Positions 1-9,660 of a DNA stretch of 64,000 nucleotides are shown here, in pieces; position 1 is the first letter of the stretch; every line of letters begins with the position of its first letter. The stretch spans positions 41,880 to 105,879 of the forward strand of contig CAIUDG010000035.1 of assembly GCA_903897925.1 (NCBI GenBank), in the 5' to 3' direction. Source of the stretch: an uncultured beta proteobacterium. GTDB taxonomy: Bacteria > Pseudomonadota > Gammaproteobacteria > Burkholderiales > Burkholderiaceae_C. The position numbers were made by a program, and so were the translations under genes. The notes below the pieces were generated by a model, which was given only the letters and a program-made list of their open reading frames with translations, was not told the DNA's origin and did not search any database.

Positions 1-1
1 C

Positions 2-706
2 CACGAAAATCTGGGCGACGTGTATGCCAAGCTGGCCAGCCAGGCCTACAACAAGGCGCTGCAACTCGACAGCACCAATCCGGCGGTGCCGCCCAAGCTG
101 GCACTGATCCGCGAGCTGTTCTCCAGCACCAAGCGCCCCGCCAGCGTCGCGCCCGCATCCAGTCCGGCACCGGCAGCGGTGGTCGCCGCCGCCAAGCCAA
201 CGCCGCCGGTTCCGGCTTCGGCGCCGGCGCCGGCGGTGGTCAAAACGGCGCCGGTCGTCGCAGCAGCTCCGGCCCCCGTGGCGGCTCCGGTGGTGGCTGC
301 GGCCAAGACCAGCGCACCAGCCCCGGCCGCAGCGCCGGCAGCGCGCCCGCTGCCCAGCACGGCATCGTCGGAAAAAGAGGTGGATGCTGCTATCAAAGCC
401 TGGGCTGCGGCCTGGTCCTCGCGTGACGTTAAAGGCTATCTGGCACTCTATAGCAAGGAATTCAGCACCCCAGGTGGCATCAGCCGCAGCAACTGGGAAG
501 AAGAACGCCGCCGCCGCATTGCCGGCAAATCGAACATCAGCGTCAAGATCAACAATCTGCAAATCAGTATCAATGGCAACAAGGCCGTCGCCAAATTCCG
601 CCAGGACTACCGCGCCGGTGGGCTGGCGGTGTCCAGCCGCAAGGTACTCGACCTGAGCAAAAATGGAGAGCGCTGGCAAATCACCAAAGAAACCATCGGC
701 AACTAA
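2..706 (+). CDS. TPR-type protein with NTF2-like C-terminal domain (5' end outside window)
   Basis: The reading frame is open from base 2, so the gene begins upstream of the window; the first in-frame GTG at base 20 lies inside a TPR-like helix (LASQAYNKALQLD) and is not a credible start. After this helix comes a roughly 75-residue Ala/Pro/Val-rich linker, then a domain of about 105 residues (VDAAIKAWAAAW..., ending WQITKETIGN). That domain resembles the NTF2-like tail found on some L,D-transpeptidase-associated proteins. The same kind of tail ends the next gene, 36 bp downstream. I infer a periplasmic or envelope-associated role linked to the neighbouring transpeptidase. The N-terminal part and any signal peptide are not visible. 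Confidence 0.75.
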   Translation, partial: HENLGDVYAKLASQAYNKALQLDSTNPAVPPKLALIRELFSSTKRPASVAPASSPAPAAVVAAAKPTPPVPASAPAPAVVKTAPVVAAAPAPVAAPVVAAAKTSAPAPAAAPAARPLPSTASSEKEVDAAIKAWAAAWSSRDVKGYLALYSKEFSTPGGISRSNWEEERRRRIAGKSNISVKINNLQISINGNKAVAKFRQDYRAGGLAVSSRKVLDLSKNGERWQITKETIGN

Positions 707-741
707 GCGCCGGGCCTCACTGACTGTGCTTTATTTGCTTC

Positions 742-2019
742 ATGCCTATGTACGTTTCTAGTCAACGCTTGCCGGCGCTGGCTCTGGTGCTCTTGCTGCT
801 GTTTGGAACCTGCAACACCGTGGCCCAGGCGCGGCCCCAGCGCGTTCCAGCAAAGCCCGCCAAAGCGGCACCTGCCCCGGCCCCGGCGCCGACTCCGACC
901 GTTCAAAATTCCGACGGATTGGCAGAAGCCAAACTGATCGAAATCTACCGCCTGATTGGCGTCGGTCGCCATCGCGAGGCCCTGGCGCGGGCCGAAAAGC
1001 TGGTGCAGGCCCTGCCCAATTTCCAGCTCGCCCAACTGGTCTATGGCGACCTGCTCATGGCGCGCACCCGTCCGGTCAATGCCCTCGGCGACGTCCCGCC
1101 CGACATGGCACGCGCTGCCGGCAGCACCCTGGGCGAGCTGCGGGAAGAATCCCTGCGCCGCATGCGCGCACTCAAAGAGCGGCCGGCCCCAGGCACCATT
1201 CCCTCGCAGTTTCTGGCCTTGTCGCAAAAATCCCGCCATGCGATCGCGGTAGATGCCTCGCGCTCGCGGCTGTATCTGTTTGAAAACACCAACAACGGGC
1301 TGGTGCTGATCGCCGACTACTATATTTCGGTCGGCAAAGCCGGCATCTCCAAGACCAGCGAGGGGGATCAGCGCACGCCACTGGGCGTGTACTACATCAC
1401 CAGCAATCTGGACCGCAAGAATCTGAAAGACTTCTATGGCTCAGGCGCCCTGCCGCTGAGCTACCCCAATATTCTGGATGCCAAACGCGGCAAAACCGGT
1501 GGCGGCATCTGGCTGCATGGCACCCCCTCCGCCCAGTATTCGCGCCCGCCGCAGTCCACCGATGGCTGCGTCGTCATGGCCAACCCGGACCTGGCACATA
1601 TCATTCGCACGGTCGAAGTACGCAGCACGCCGGTGGTGATTGCCAGCCAGCTGCAGTGGATAGATGCACGCAAGGCACAGGCCGAAATTCAGCCCTTTGA
1701 AAACACCTTGCATGCCTGGCGCAACGCCAAGACGGCCGGTGACGTGAACCAGGTGCTGGCCTTCTACACGCCCGATTTTTCCAGCAACGGAAAAACCCTG
1801 GCGCAATGGACCGGCACGCTGAAAGCAGAAATCTCCAAAGCCCAAGGTCGCGCCATCCAGCTGAAAGACGTATCCTATCTGCGCTGGACCGACAGCGCAG
1901 ACACCATGGTGGTCACTTTTGGTGAAGTGGCTGACGGCACCAAAACCGGCTGGACCAAACGCCAGTACTGGATGCGCCAGGGCAACCAGTGGAAAATATT
2001 TTTTGAAGGAACCCTCTAA
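742..2019 (+). CDS. L,D-transpeptidase (YkuD family) with NTF2-like tail
   Basis: A 425-residue exported protein. An N-terminal hydrophobic signal (about residues 8-30) is followed by a Pro/Ala-rich stretch, a helical segment, a YkuD catalytic domain (about residues 165-300) and a C-terminal NTF2-like domain (about 315-425). The catalytic His is His259 (WLHGTPSA) and the nucleophile is Cys276 in STDGCVVM, the family's HX(14-17)[ST]XGC pattern. YkuD enzymes form 3-3 peptidoglycan cross-links or attach proteins to peptidoglycan in the periplasm. The start could be ATG 742 or ATG 748. The stop overlaps the ppiA start by one base (TAATG), so the two are probably translationally coupled. Confidence 0.9.
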   Translation: MPMYVSSQRLPALALVLLLLFGTCNTVAQARPQRVPAKPAKAAPAPAPAPTPTVQNSDGLAEAKLIEIYRLIGVGRHREALARAEKLVQALPNFQLAQLVYGDLLMARTRPVNALGDVPPDMARAAGSTLGELREESLRRMRALKERPAPGTIPSQFLALSQKSRHAIAVDASRSRLYLFENTNNGLVLIADYYISVGKAGISKTSEGDQRTPLGVYYITSNLDRKNLKDFYGSGALPLSYPNILDAKRGKTGGGIWLHGTPSAQYSRPPQSTDGCVVMANPDLAHIIRTVEVRSTPVVIASQLQWIDARKAQAEIQPFENTLHAWRNAKTAGDVNQVLAFYTPDFSSNGKTLAQWTGTLKAEISKAQGRAIQLKDVSYLRWTDSADTMVVTFGEVADGTKTGWTKRQYWMRQGNQWKIFFEGTL

Positions 2020-2603
2020 TGACATTGACACGCATGGGCCGCCGCATGGCCCTGGTTCTCGGTACCGCTTTCGCCATCAGCGCCATGGCACAGGCGCCGG
2101 CCGCGCCCAAGGTGAAATTCCAGACCAATCTGGGCAACTTCACCTTGGAGCTGTACCCCGACAAAGCCCCCAAGACGGTGGAAAACTTTCTCCAATACGT
2201 CAAAGACAAGCAATACAACGGCACCGTCTTTCACCGCGTCATCAGCGGCTTCATGATTCAAGGCGGTGGTTTTGACGCCAACATGAAAGAAAAAGCCACC
2301 CGCGCACCAATCGCCAACGAAGCCAACAACGGTCTGAAAAACGACCGCGGCACCATTGCCATGGCACGCACCTCCAACCCGGATTCCGCCACCGCCCAGT
2401 TTTTCATCAATACCGTGGACAACGGTTTCCTGAACTACAGCGCGCCCACCCCACAAGGCTGGGGCTATGCCGTATTCGGCAAGGTGATTGCCGGCATGGA
2501 CACGGTTGACAAGATCCGTGTCGTTCAGACCGGCAACATCGGCATGAACCAAAACGTTCCGCTTACTCCCGTCATCATCAACGCAGCTACCCTGGAAAAA
2601 TAA
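2019..2603 (+). CDS. ppiA: periplasmic peptidyl-prolyl cis-trans isomerase A (cyclophilin)
   Basis: A 194-residue cyclophilin with a signal peptide of about 25 residues (basic start, hydrophobic core, AMAQA cleavage region). The cyclophilin core follows at once, with the diagnostic [13 protein letters not shown] segment carrying the catalytic Arg, then [15 protein letters not shown] and the WGYAVFGKV segment. It should catalyse X-Pro isomerisation of exported proteins in the periplasm. It overlaps the L,D-transpeptidase by one base and lies 3 bp before its cytoplasmic paralogue, so the pair looks like a tandem duplication in which one copy is exported. Confidence 0.95.
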   Translation: MTLTRMGRRMALVLGTAFAISAMAQAPAAPKVKFQTNLGNFTLELYPDKAPKTVENFLQYVKDKQYNGTVFHRVISGFMIQGGGFDANMKEKATRAPIANEANNGLKNDRGTIAMARTSNPDSATAQFFINTVDNGFLNYSAPTPQGWGYAVFGKVIAGMDTVDKIRVVQTGNIGMNQNVPLTPVIINAATLEK

Positions 2604-2606
2604 ACC

Positions 2607-3113
2607 ATGAGCAACCCACAAGTCGAACTGCACATCGCCGGCCACGGCGTGATCACCCTGGAACTTGACCAGGAAAAGGCCCCCAAGTCGGTCGAAAACT
2701 TCCTGGCTTACGTCAACAAAGGCCATTACGACAACACCGTGTTTCACCGCGTCATCCCCGGATTCATGATCCAGGGCGGCGGCATGGAACCCGGCATGGC
2801 CCAGAAGACCACCGATGCGCCAATTGAAAACGAAGCCAACAACGGCTTGAAGAACAACAAATACACCGTGGCCATGGCACGCACCGGTGATCCGCACTCG
2901 GCCACTGCCCAATTCTTCATCAACGTCGCTGACAACAGCTTCCTGAACCACACCTCGCCATCGGCGCAAGGCTGGGGTTATGCCGTGTTCGGCAAGGTGG
3001 TTTCCGGCGCTGAAGTGGTCGACAAAATCAAGGCTGTAAAAACCAGCCGCAAGGGCTACCACGAAGACGTGCCAGTGGAAGACGTGGTCATTGAAAAGGC
3101 CGTGGCACTCTAA
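2607..3113 (+). CDS. ppiB: cytoplasmic peptidyl-prolyl cis-trans isomerase B (cyclophilin)
   Basis: A 168-residue cyclophilin without a signal peptide; it starts directly in the first beta strand ([15 protein letters not shown]). The catalytic [13 protein letters not shown] and [10 protein letters not shown] segments are present and the length is normal for PpiB. It is closely similar to the preceding ppiA over the whole core. It is followed by lpxH after about 27 bp; a ppiB-lpxH pairing is common in Proteobacteria. Confidence 0.95.
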   Translation: MSNPQVELHIAGHGVITLELDQEKAPKSVENFLAYVNKGHYDNTVFHRVIPGFMIQGGGMEPGMAQKTTDAPIENEANNGLKNNKYTVAMARTGDPHSATAQFFINVADNSFLNHTSPSAQGWGYAVFGKVVSGAEVVDKIKAVKTSRKGYHEDVPVEDVVIEKAVAL

Positions 3114-3140
3114 GCCACCGGCTTGCATACAGGTCCGGCC

Positions 3141-3947
3141 ATGCAAATCGACGCACCGTCCGACTGGCGCTGCGTCGATTTCATTTCCGACCTGCACCTG
3201 CACGAAAGTGCGCCACAAACCCAGGCCGCCTGCGCTGACTACCTGCAGCATACGCCGGCCCGCGCGCTGTTCATTTTGGGCGACCTGTTCGAGGTCTGGG
3301 TCGGCGACGACGCCCTGGCACAGGCCTCCCCCTTCGTCCGCCGCTGCGTTGCCATGCTGCACGCCGCCGCACAGCGGATGCCGCTCTACATCATGGTCGG
3401 CAACCGCGATTTTCTGATGGGCCCACAACTCATGGCAGCCTGTGGTGCCAGTGCCCTGCCCGACCCCAGTATTCTGGTTTTTGACACGCAACGCTGGTTG
3501 CTCAGCCATGGCGATGCGCTGTGCCTGGACGACCACCCTTACCAGGCCTTTCGCACCCAGGTGCGCAGCGCCGCCTGGCAAAGCCAGTTTCTGTCCATGC
3601 CGCTGGCGCAGCGCCAGGCCATGGCACGCGACATCCGAACCCAAAGCGAATTAAACAAACAAAGCGGCAGCAGCTATGCCGACCTGGACCCCACCGCCTG
3701 CCTGAACTGGCTCAACCAGCACCAGGCCAGCCACATGATTCACGGCCACACCCACCAGCCGGCCCAGCATGCGCTGGCGCCCGGCTGCACGCGCACCGTG
3801 CTGAGTGACTGGGACCTGCAGGCGCAGCCACCACGCGCGGAAGTGCTGCGCCTGTGCCTGGCAGTTGACGGCGCCGGCACAGGCAGCGCTCAACTCAGGC
3901 GGCTGAACCTGGCGGCTGCCATGGCGGCTCCCAGGTCTGCGGATTGA
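3141..3947 (+). CDS. lpxH: UDP-2,3-diacylglucosamine diphosphatase
   Basis: A metallophosphoesterase of 268 residues that converts UDP-2,3-diacylglucosamine to lipid X plus UMP in lipid A synthesis, at the cytoplasmic face of the inner membrane. The metal-binding blocks are all present: SDLHLHE (Asp17, His19), GDLFEVWVGDD, GNRDFLM, LSHGDALCLDD and HGHTH. A TTG at 3123 would add six residues, but I prefer ATG 3141 because homologues start just before the first strand. The last 53 bp overlap the convergent HD-GYP gene. Confidence 0.93.
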   Translation: MQIDAPSDWRCVDFISDLHLHESAPQTQAACADYLQHTPARALFILGDLFEVWVGDDALAQASPFVRRCVAMLHAAAQRMPLYIMVGNRDFLMGPQLMAACGASALPDPSILVFDTQRWLLSHGDALCLDDHPYQAFRTQVRSAAWQSQFLSMPLAQRQAMARDIRTQSELNKQSGSSYADLDPTACLNWLNQHQASHMIHGHTHQPAQHALAPGCTRTVLSDWDLQAQPPRAEVLRLCLAVDGAGTGSAQLRRLNLAAAMAAPRSAD

Positions 3948-5541
3948 CTTCGTCAATCTGCCACGGCGCCAAAAATTGCTCGGCATAGCGCAGATAGACC
4001 TTGTCTTCCAGGAAGATGTCGAACAAATCGGGATCAACATGGTTGCCGACACGCATCTTGTACAGAATCGCCATCGCCTGCGACAGCTTCATGCCGGGTT
4101 TGTAAGGCCGGTCTGAGGCCGTCAGCGCCTCAAAAATATCGGCAATGCCCATAACCCGTGCCGGCACCGACATCTGGTCGCGTGTCAGGCCCCTGGGATA
4201 GCCTTTGCCGTCCATGCGCTCATGGTGTCCTCCGGCATACTCCGGCACATTTTTCAGGTGCTTCGGCCACGGCAGCTGCTCCAGCATTTTGTTGGTTGCA
4301 ACGATGTGGTGGTTGATGATGTCGCGCTCGGAAGCCGTCAGGGTGCCGGCACGAATCGTCAGATTTTCGATCTCGTCGGCGCTCAGGAAATCGGTCACCA
4401 GGCCACTCGGATTGCGCCATTCGGTTGCGCTGCCAATGTCGCGCACGCGCTGGGCATCGGCCTCTTGCATGAACTCGCTGCCCTGGTTGACGTGGCGAAT
4501 AAATTCGCGGTCACGCTCCAGCGCATCGATCTGAGCGCGGCAGTTGGCCGACAACTGGGTCTCGGCTGCGCTGTCGCGCAGTTCGCGCAGCGCCAGTTGC
4601 TCGCGCAGCGCCGCAATTTCGCAATCGCGCTTGAGTACTTCAAAACGGGTGTCGATCAGGTCAATCCGGTCAAACAGGGTGTGCAACTTGGTTGCCTTGT
4701 CGACCACATGCACGGGCGTAGTGATCTTGCCGCAGTCATGCAGCAGCCCGGCAATCTTGAGCTCGTAGCGGTCACGCTCGGTCATGCGAAAGCCCGCCAG
4801 CGGACCGCGGTGGTGCTGGTTCACGGCCTCGGCCAGCATCATGGTCAGGGACGGCACCCGCTGGCAATGGCCGCCGGTGTAATGCGACTTCTCGTCAATC
4901 GCCAGATTGATCAGGCGAATGAATGATTCGAACAGCGTTTCGAGCTGCGTCATCAAGGTGCGGTTGGTAATGGCAATCGCCGCCTGCGAGGCCAGGGATT
5001 CGACCAGGCTCTGGTCGGCGCCGGAAAACGCCAGCACCGCATCGGCACCGGGCGGCCGTGCATTGATCAGTTGCAGCACGCCGATGACTTCGCCCTCATG
5101 GTCTTTCATGGGCACGGACAAAAACGACTGCGAGCGGTAACCGGTGCGTTCGTCAAAGCCCCGGGTGCCGGAAAAGTCGAATTGCTCGGCGGCATAGGCG
5201 TCGGCAATATTCACGGTCTGGTTGTGAATCACCGAATACGCCGCCACCATGGCGTCGTTCGGTGCGCCGTCGATGTACAGCGGCAGGTCCGGAAAATTGA
5301 TGGCGGCGCCGGAAGTGCCGCCCATGGCGATGCCCAGGGAATCGGTGCGCAGAATTTCAAAATGCAGCACGCGCCGGTCTTCTGAGACGCGGTACAGCGT
5401 GCCGCCATCAGCGTGGGTGATGGTTTTGGCCGCCAGCAAGATGCTTTCCAGCAGGCGCACGATGTCGCGCTCCTTGGAAAGCGCAGCGCCCACCGTGTTC
5501 AGGTGTTCCAGCCGTTTGAGCAAGTCCTCTACAGAGTCCAC
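3895..5541 (-). CDS. GAF/HD-GYP domain cyclic-di-GMP phosphodiesterase-like protein
   Basis: A 548-residue cytoplasmic protein. A GAF domain (about residues 20-200) precedes an HD-GYP domain with HYTGGHCQRV, LLHDCGKI, the HHERMDGKGYP signature and ADIFEALTASDRPYKP. All residues expected for the metal site and the GYP loop are present, so hydrolysis of c-di-GMP is likely. It is odd in having about 170 residues between the HD pair and the HHE motif, where about 70 is usual; the extra segment is charged and probably coiled coil. The GAF ligand is unknown. The 3' end overlaps lpxH tail-to-tail. Confidence 0.9.
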   Translation of the reverse strand: MDSVEDLLKRLEHLNTVGAALSKERDIVRLLESILLAAKTITHADGGTLYRVSEDRRVLHFEILRTDSLGIAMGGTSGAAINFPDLPLYIDGAPNDAMVAAYSVIHNQTVNIADAYAAEQFDFSGTRGFDERTGYRSQSFLSVPMKDHEGEVIGVLQLINARPPGADAVLAFSGADQSLVESLASQAAIAITNRTLMTQLETLFESFIRLINLAIDEKSHYTGGHCQRVPSLTMMLAEAVNQHHRGPLAGFRMTERDRYELKIAGLLHDCGKITTPVHVVDKATKLHTLFDRIDLIDTRFEVLKRDCEIAALREQLALRELRDSAAETQLSANCRAQIDALERDREFIRHVNQGSEFMQEADAQRVRDIGSATEWRNPSGLVTDFLSADEIENLTIRAGTLTASERDIINHHIVATNKMLEQLPWPKHLKNVPEYAGGHHERMDGKGYPRGLTRDQMSVPARVMGIADIFEALTASDRPYKPGMKLSQAMAILYKMRVGNHVDPDLFDIFLEDKVYLRYAEQFLAPWQIDEVNPQTWEPPWQPPGSAA

Positions 5542-5608
5542 AAAACCTCCCCGGCTTGCGCCGCGATGTCACAGCAGATGGCCGTCGCCCAACAGGCGCC
5601 CCCGTCAA

Positions 5609-8299
5609 TTAGGCGGCGTGTCCCTTGAGCAAGACCTTGACCGCATTTTGCACGCGCCGCGCCGATTCCGGACTGAACTCGGCAGCAAAAATAACGGCGG
5701 CGTCCTGGCCCCAGGTTTGTGTCGGACCCGGCTCGTTGCGGCGCGTCAGCAATTGCAACTGCAAGGCACGCCGTGCGCCCAGGTGTTCAGCGGGCGTCGG
5801 TACCTCGGCGGCCATTTCCAGGCGCAGCAGCGCGTCAGCCGGGGTCAGCCCCTTGCCCGCAACGCTTTGTGGCGCCGCCGACAAGGCCTGCTGCCAGCTG
5901 CCACGCACGGCGGCATTGACCTTGCTGCCGAGTTCCTGGCTGTTTGGAATCAGCGCCGGATCGCGCTTTTCCCAGGCCGCAAGCAGCTGCGTCAAGGCCT
6001 CGCCATGGGCCTGGGCCGCCAGTTTGCGCAAGGCCGCCTGGGCATGGTCCAGCGCTTCACGCTGGGCCCGGAAGGCGGCGTCGCCCAGTCGTGGCGCGTC
6101 GTCGTAGCGCGCTGGTGCGCGCGCACGGTCGTCAAAACGCGGGCCGGCGGGGCGCGCATCACGCCCACCCCGTGGCGCATCCTTGCGGTCGCCGAACTTT
6201 CCAGGCCGTGCCCCCGGCACAACGGGCGATTCTTTCTTCATGCCCGGACGGTCATCGCCACGCACGGCAATGACCGGTTTGGGCGTTGCTTTGGCGGCCA
6301 CAGGTGGCGCCACTTCGACCGCTGCGCTGGCACCATCTTCGCTTGCTGGCGCAGCATCGCTGCTGTCAGCGGCGGCACTGGCGTTGGGCGCCAACGCCTG
6401 CTGCGCCGCAGTTTCCTGCTGGCCGGCGTCCGCCACTTCGGCCTGGGCCTGGGCCTGACCACGCAAAGCCGCGTCCAGCGCCGCCATGGCGGCACGGATG
6501 GCCGCAGCATCACCTGCGGCATTGGCGGCTTCCAGCGCCTTGGCGGCGTCCAGCACCACCTTGTCGCGGGCACTCAGCGTAACCTGGGCGCGTTCGCGCT
6601 CGGCAGTCTTGCGGTTGAACGCCTCGTCAATCGGCTTGCGGAAAGCGTCCCACAGTTTTTGTTCCTGGCGCCGGTCCACCGGCACCCGGTGTACCTCGGC
6701 CTGCCAGCGCTGCTGCAAGGCCTTGACGGCATCAACGCGCAGCATGGGCGCGGCGCCCAGCAGCTTGGCTTCCTCAATCATTTCCATGCGTGCCGCCAGG
6801 CTCTGCGCCTGCAAGGCTTCCAGCGGCGCTGCAGCCTCGGATATGGCGGCTTTCCACAGGGGCTGCAATTCGGCAAACACTTTCTCGCCGACATGGCCAC
6901 CATCGCGCCAACGGTCGCCAAACTGGTGCAGGATGCGGCTAAAGCCTTTCCAGTCGCCATCCAGCGCGGTGCGGTTGGCAGCGGCCCAAGCCTGCACCTC
7001 TTCAATCAGCGCCACGCGCTGGCTCTTGTGTTCGGCGGCATCCAGCTTGATTTTTTCGAGCCAGACTTCGACCACTTTGTGGGCTTCATTGCAAGCCTCG
7101 TCAAACCGGCGCCACAGCGCGTGGTTGGGCACACCGCCCTGATCTGTCTGTTTCCATTGTTCGCGCAAGGTGCGCAGACTTTCCTGCATTTTGCGGCCAC
7201 CCATGGCCTGACCGGCCGGACGCTTGAGCAGGGCTTCGGCCTTGCTGACCAGCTCTTCGCGCAGCTGGTCGGCACGCCAGCGCTGCCAGCCTTCCAGTTC
7301 ACCGGCGGCGGCCAGAGCGGCATGGGCCTGGTTTTCCAGGCGCGTTTCAATCAACTTGCCACATTCCTTGAGCGCCTGGCGCAGGGCGGCGGCAGCGCCG
7401 GCACTGGCTTTTCCATGGCCCTCGCCAATTTCCGCTTCGAGCTTGGCCAGCACTTCGCGCACTGCCGCGTTAGCGCTATCACGCACTTGCGGATCAACAT
7501 GCTCCTTCACCGCTTTGGGCGTTGGCTCCAGCGGCACGCCCCGCGCCAGCCGCAACTCATCGGCCCAGACCGGCACCGGTGGCAGGCTGGCGGCCGGATC
7601 GGCAGCTGCCGCCACAGCTTGCGCCAACGCCGCCTGGAACGCATCCCAAACCACCAACAGCTGGGCCCGCGAGGCTTCCAGCAAGGGCGGAAATTTCAAA
7701 TCCACACTGGCCCAGCTGGCGTGTTCCACCAGCTGCTTGGCCTGGCTTTGCCAATGTTCGACGTCGGTGCGCAAGCTGTCCAGCGTGGCAGCGGCGTCTT
7801 GCCAGGGCTTGGTCGACAGTACTTCAATGCGCTGCGCCAGCAGCACTGCCGCTTCGCGCTGCACCTGCACCTGGTGTTGCAAGTCTTCAATGCTGCGCAC
7901 ACGGTCGGCCAACGCCAACTTGACGGTAGCCAACGGCTCCTTGCTCAGTGGCGCACCGGCCTTGGCGGCGTCGCGCTGCCAGGCCATGGCATCGGCGATA
8001 TTGAGTTTGCTCAGGTCCAGCAGCGCCTGGCCTTTGGCGGCCCATTCCTGGGCCAGCACTTCCTGGCCCTTGGCGCGGCGCAGTTCATCCATCTTCTCGC
8101 GCACCAACTTGGCCGCGCCCTTGTCCTTGACACTGAGTTCCTTGAACACCTCAGCCAGCTGCTCCGGACTGGGCTTGGCAGCCAGCCAGTCACGCACGCG
8201 GGCCGCACGCTCGCCGGCCGTGGCCGCCGAGAAAGCACCCTTGGTCATGGCGTCCAGTTGAGAATGGTCGGAAGATTTTGCTGGTGTAGAAGACGTCAC
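5609..8299 (-). CDS. DUF349 domain-containing protein
   Basis: A long (896-residue), highly charged, mostly helical cytoplasmic protein. It contains several DUF349-like repeats (for example around QALKECGKLIETRLE, LWRRFDEACNEAHK and LWDAFRKPIDEAFNRK), separated near residues 560-700 by a low-complexity Ala/Pro/Gln linker and an Arg/Asp/Gly-rich basic patch. The family is widespread in Burkholderiales but has no firmly assigned biochemical role that I know of. The gene stands alone between the HD-GYP gene and a divergently transcribed lytic transglycosylase. A 1,026-codon open frame on the opposite strand is a high-GC shadow. Confidence 0.85.
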   Translation of the reverse strand: MTSSTPAKSSDHSQLDAMTKGAFSAATAGERAARVRDWLAAKPSPEQLAEVFKELSVKDKGAAKLVREKMDELRRAKGQEVLAQEWAAKGQALLDLSKLNIADAMAWQRDAAKAGAPLSKEPLATVKLALADRVRSIEDLQHQVQVQREAAVLLAQRIEVLSTKPWQDAAATLDSLRTDVEHWQSQAKQLVEHASWASVDLKFPPLLEASRAQLLVVWDAFQAALAQAVAAAADPAASLPPVPVWADELRLARGVPLEPTPKAVKEHVDPQVRDSANAAVREVLAKLEAEIGEGHGKASAGAAAALRQALKECGKLIETRLENQAHAALAAAGELEGWQRWRADQLREELVSKAEALLKRPAGQAMGGRKMQESLRTLREQWKQTDQGGVPNHALWRRFDEACNEAHKVVEVWLEKIKLDAAEHKSQRVALIEEVQAWAAANRTALDGDWKGFSRILHQFGDRWRDGGHVGEKVFAELQPLWKAAISEAAAPLEALQAQSLAARMEMIEEAKLLGAAPMLRVDAVKALQQRWQAEVHRVPVDRRQEQKLWDAFRKPIDEAFNRKTAERERAQVTLSARDKVVLDAAKALEAANAAGDAAAIRAAMAALDAALRGQAQAQAEVADAGQQETAAQQALAPNASAAADSSDAAPASEDGASAAVEVAPPVAAKATPKPVIAVRGDDRPGMKKESPVVPGARPGKFGDRKDAPRGGRDARPAGPRFDDRARAPARYDDAPRLGDAAFRAQREALDHAQAALRKLAAQAHGEALTQLLAAWEKRDPALIPNSQELGSKVNAAVRGSWQQALSAAPQSVAGKGLTPADALLRLEMAAEVPTPAEHLGARRALQLQLLTRRNEPGPTQTWGQDAAVIFAAEFSPESARRVQNAVKVLLKGHAA

Positions 8300-8677
8300 A
8301 GTGGGCTCGGGTCAAGAGAGAGGGATTAAATGAACCCTCTATTTTCGCCGCGAAATGGCCTAACCAACACATTTTCTAAGTGCTTTTGCACGAATAAGGC
8401 ACCGACAGGCCACTGCGACCCACAAGGCCAGCGCCACTGGGCGCCACCCATTAAATTCTGTTTTCGATATAAAAACCAAGTTTCTTACTATTGACTAGTT
8501 ATATGAAGCCCCCCTAAAATTCCCCCATCCCTAGGACTTACCAGGGATTACCCGCATCCGCTGCCGACCCCCGGCATATTCAAATCGCTGCACATGTCGA
8601 GACGACGCCGCAGGATATTGATAGCGTACCAACCGAAACGCGCCACCCCTGGGTAGCGCGCACAAGAAGGAAAAGCT
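8300..8677. other. 378-bp divergent intergenic region
   Basis: Spacer between the divergent DUF349 gene and the transglycosylase gene. It is more AT-rich than its surroundings from about 8330 to 8520 and holds at least one good plus-strand promoter candidate (listed separately). I see no convincing ORF, no repeat of note and no RNA gene in it. Confidence 0.6.
8491..8520 (+). promoter_or_regulatory. sigma70-type promoter for the lytic transglycosylase gene
   Basis: TTGACT at 8491-8496 and TAAAAT at 8515-8520, separated by 18 bp, each differ from the consensus hexamer at one position. They lie in the AT-rich part of the divergent spacer and leave a 5' leader of about 150 bases. Prediction by eye only. 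Confidence 0.5.
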
Positions 8678-9475
8678 ATGACAGCGACCGACACTATCAG
8701 CAAGGGATTTCGCGTTTTCATCCGCGACATCACCCAAGGCTTCTTTGAAATTACCCACAATGGCTTTGCCCTTCTCGGCCTGGCCGTGATGTTTGCCATT
8801 CTTACCCTGACCGCCCGCCCGGAAATCCGCCTGGCAGGCGAAGTCCAGCTGAGAAGCTGGCTGCAGGACCGCCAAACCGCCATGACCGGTTTTGTCATCA
8901 ACACCGACGCGGTCGACCGCGCCACCGCTACCGACCCGAAAAATCTCCCCAAGCAACAGGCCCACGTCGCCTACTGGCTCAGCAAAAAATACAGCATTGC
9001 GCCCGAACCCCTGAGCGCGCTGGTAGCCGAAGCCTACGAATCGGGCGCCCGCGTCAAGCTGGACCCGACCCTGATCCTGGCCGTCATGGCGGTCGAATCC
9101 GGCTTCAACCCGTTTGCCCAGAGCAATGTCGGCGCCCAGGGCCTGATGCAGGTCATGACCAAGGTGCATAGCGACAAATACCAGTACTTCGGTGGCCAAA
9201 TGGCCGCCTTTGACCCGCTGACCAATTTGCGCGTCGGCATCAAGGTGCTGCAAGAATGCATCGCCCGTGCCGGCTCCCTCGAAGGCGGCCTGAAAGCCTA
9301 TGTCGGCGCGGCCAACCTGGACGACGACGGTGGCTATGCGGTCAAGGTGATGGCCGAATACGGTCGCCTGCAGCAGGTCGCAGCCGGCCATTCGGTGCCG
9401 CTCAATGCGCCCCAGCCGCTGGCCCTGCCCAGCAAAACACCCGGCAGCCAGACCGAAAACGTGGCCAGTCTCTGA
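8678..9475 (+). CDS. membrane-anchored lytic transglycosylase (SLT domain)
   Basis: 265 residues. An N-terminal cytoplasmic stretch is followed by one transmembrane helix (about 28-46, GFALLGLAVMFAILTLT) and then a periplasmic SLT domain (about 120-240). The SLT signature is clear: LILAVMAVESGFNPFA with the catalytic Glu, then GAQGLMQVM and a late GLKAYVGAANL in place of the usual Y-N-A-G segment. It should cleave the MurNAc-GlcNAc bond of peptidoglycan to form 1,6-anhydroMurNAc. It stands alone between its own promoter candidate and the ZTP riboswitch of glyA. Confidence 0.88.
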   Translation: MTATDTISKGFRVFIRDITQGFFEITHNGFALLGLAVMFAILTLTARPEIRLAGEVQLRSWLQDRQTAMTGFVINTDAVDRATATDPKNLPKQQAHVAYWLSKKYSIAPEPLSALVAEAYESGARVKLDPTLILAVMAVESGFNPFAQSNVGAQGLMQVMTKVHSDKYQYFGGQMAAFDPLTNLRVGIKVLQECIARAGSLEGGLKAYVGAANLDDDGGYAVKVMAEYGRLQQVAAGHSVPLNAPQPLALPSKTPGSQTENVASL

Positions 9476-9537
9476 GCCGACTGGCCGGGTAGCCAGCGCC
9501 CGCTATAAAACATCTACTGCGGCTCGGTTAAAATCGC

Positions 9538-9660
9538 CGGGTACGCGACTGGCGATAGGCAGCAGATCACTCGCATCAACTGCCGAAGTGGGACACCACA
9601 GGGGAGCGTGCCGCAGTATCCAAGAGGGATGCTGTGCTTAGCCGTTCGCCTGGGCAGCCC
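9538..9660 (+). promoter_or_regulatory. ZTP/ZMP riboswitch (pfl motif) upstream of glyA
   Basis: The leader carries the conserved pfl-motif blocks in order: a 5' block GGTACGCGACTGGCG (about 9540-9554), the GTGGGACACCAC hairpin (about 9588-9599), GGGGAGCG (9601-9608) and the 3' block GCCGTTCGCCTGGGCA (about 9641-9656). The pfl RNA senses ZMP/ZTP, which accumulate when 10-formyl-THF is short, and often controls one-carbon and purine genes; glyA fits. Just downstream, CCTGTG (9659-9664) can pair with CACAGG (9678-9683), and another CACAGG lies inside the aptamer at 9597-9602. This offers a possible switching helix. Confidence 0.88.

Noticed and set aside
5249..8329. 1,026-codon open frame on the plus strand opposite the DUF349 gene
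   Set aside because: High third-position GC creates long antisense frames here; the minus-strand product has a recognisable DUF349 composition, while the plus-strand translation is Arg/Ser/Gln-rich without family motifs.
9476..9510. Terminator after the lytic transglycosylase gene
   Set aside because: A weak GGCTACC/GGTAGCC-like fold can be drawn, but without a stable GC stem followed by a T-run.
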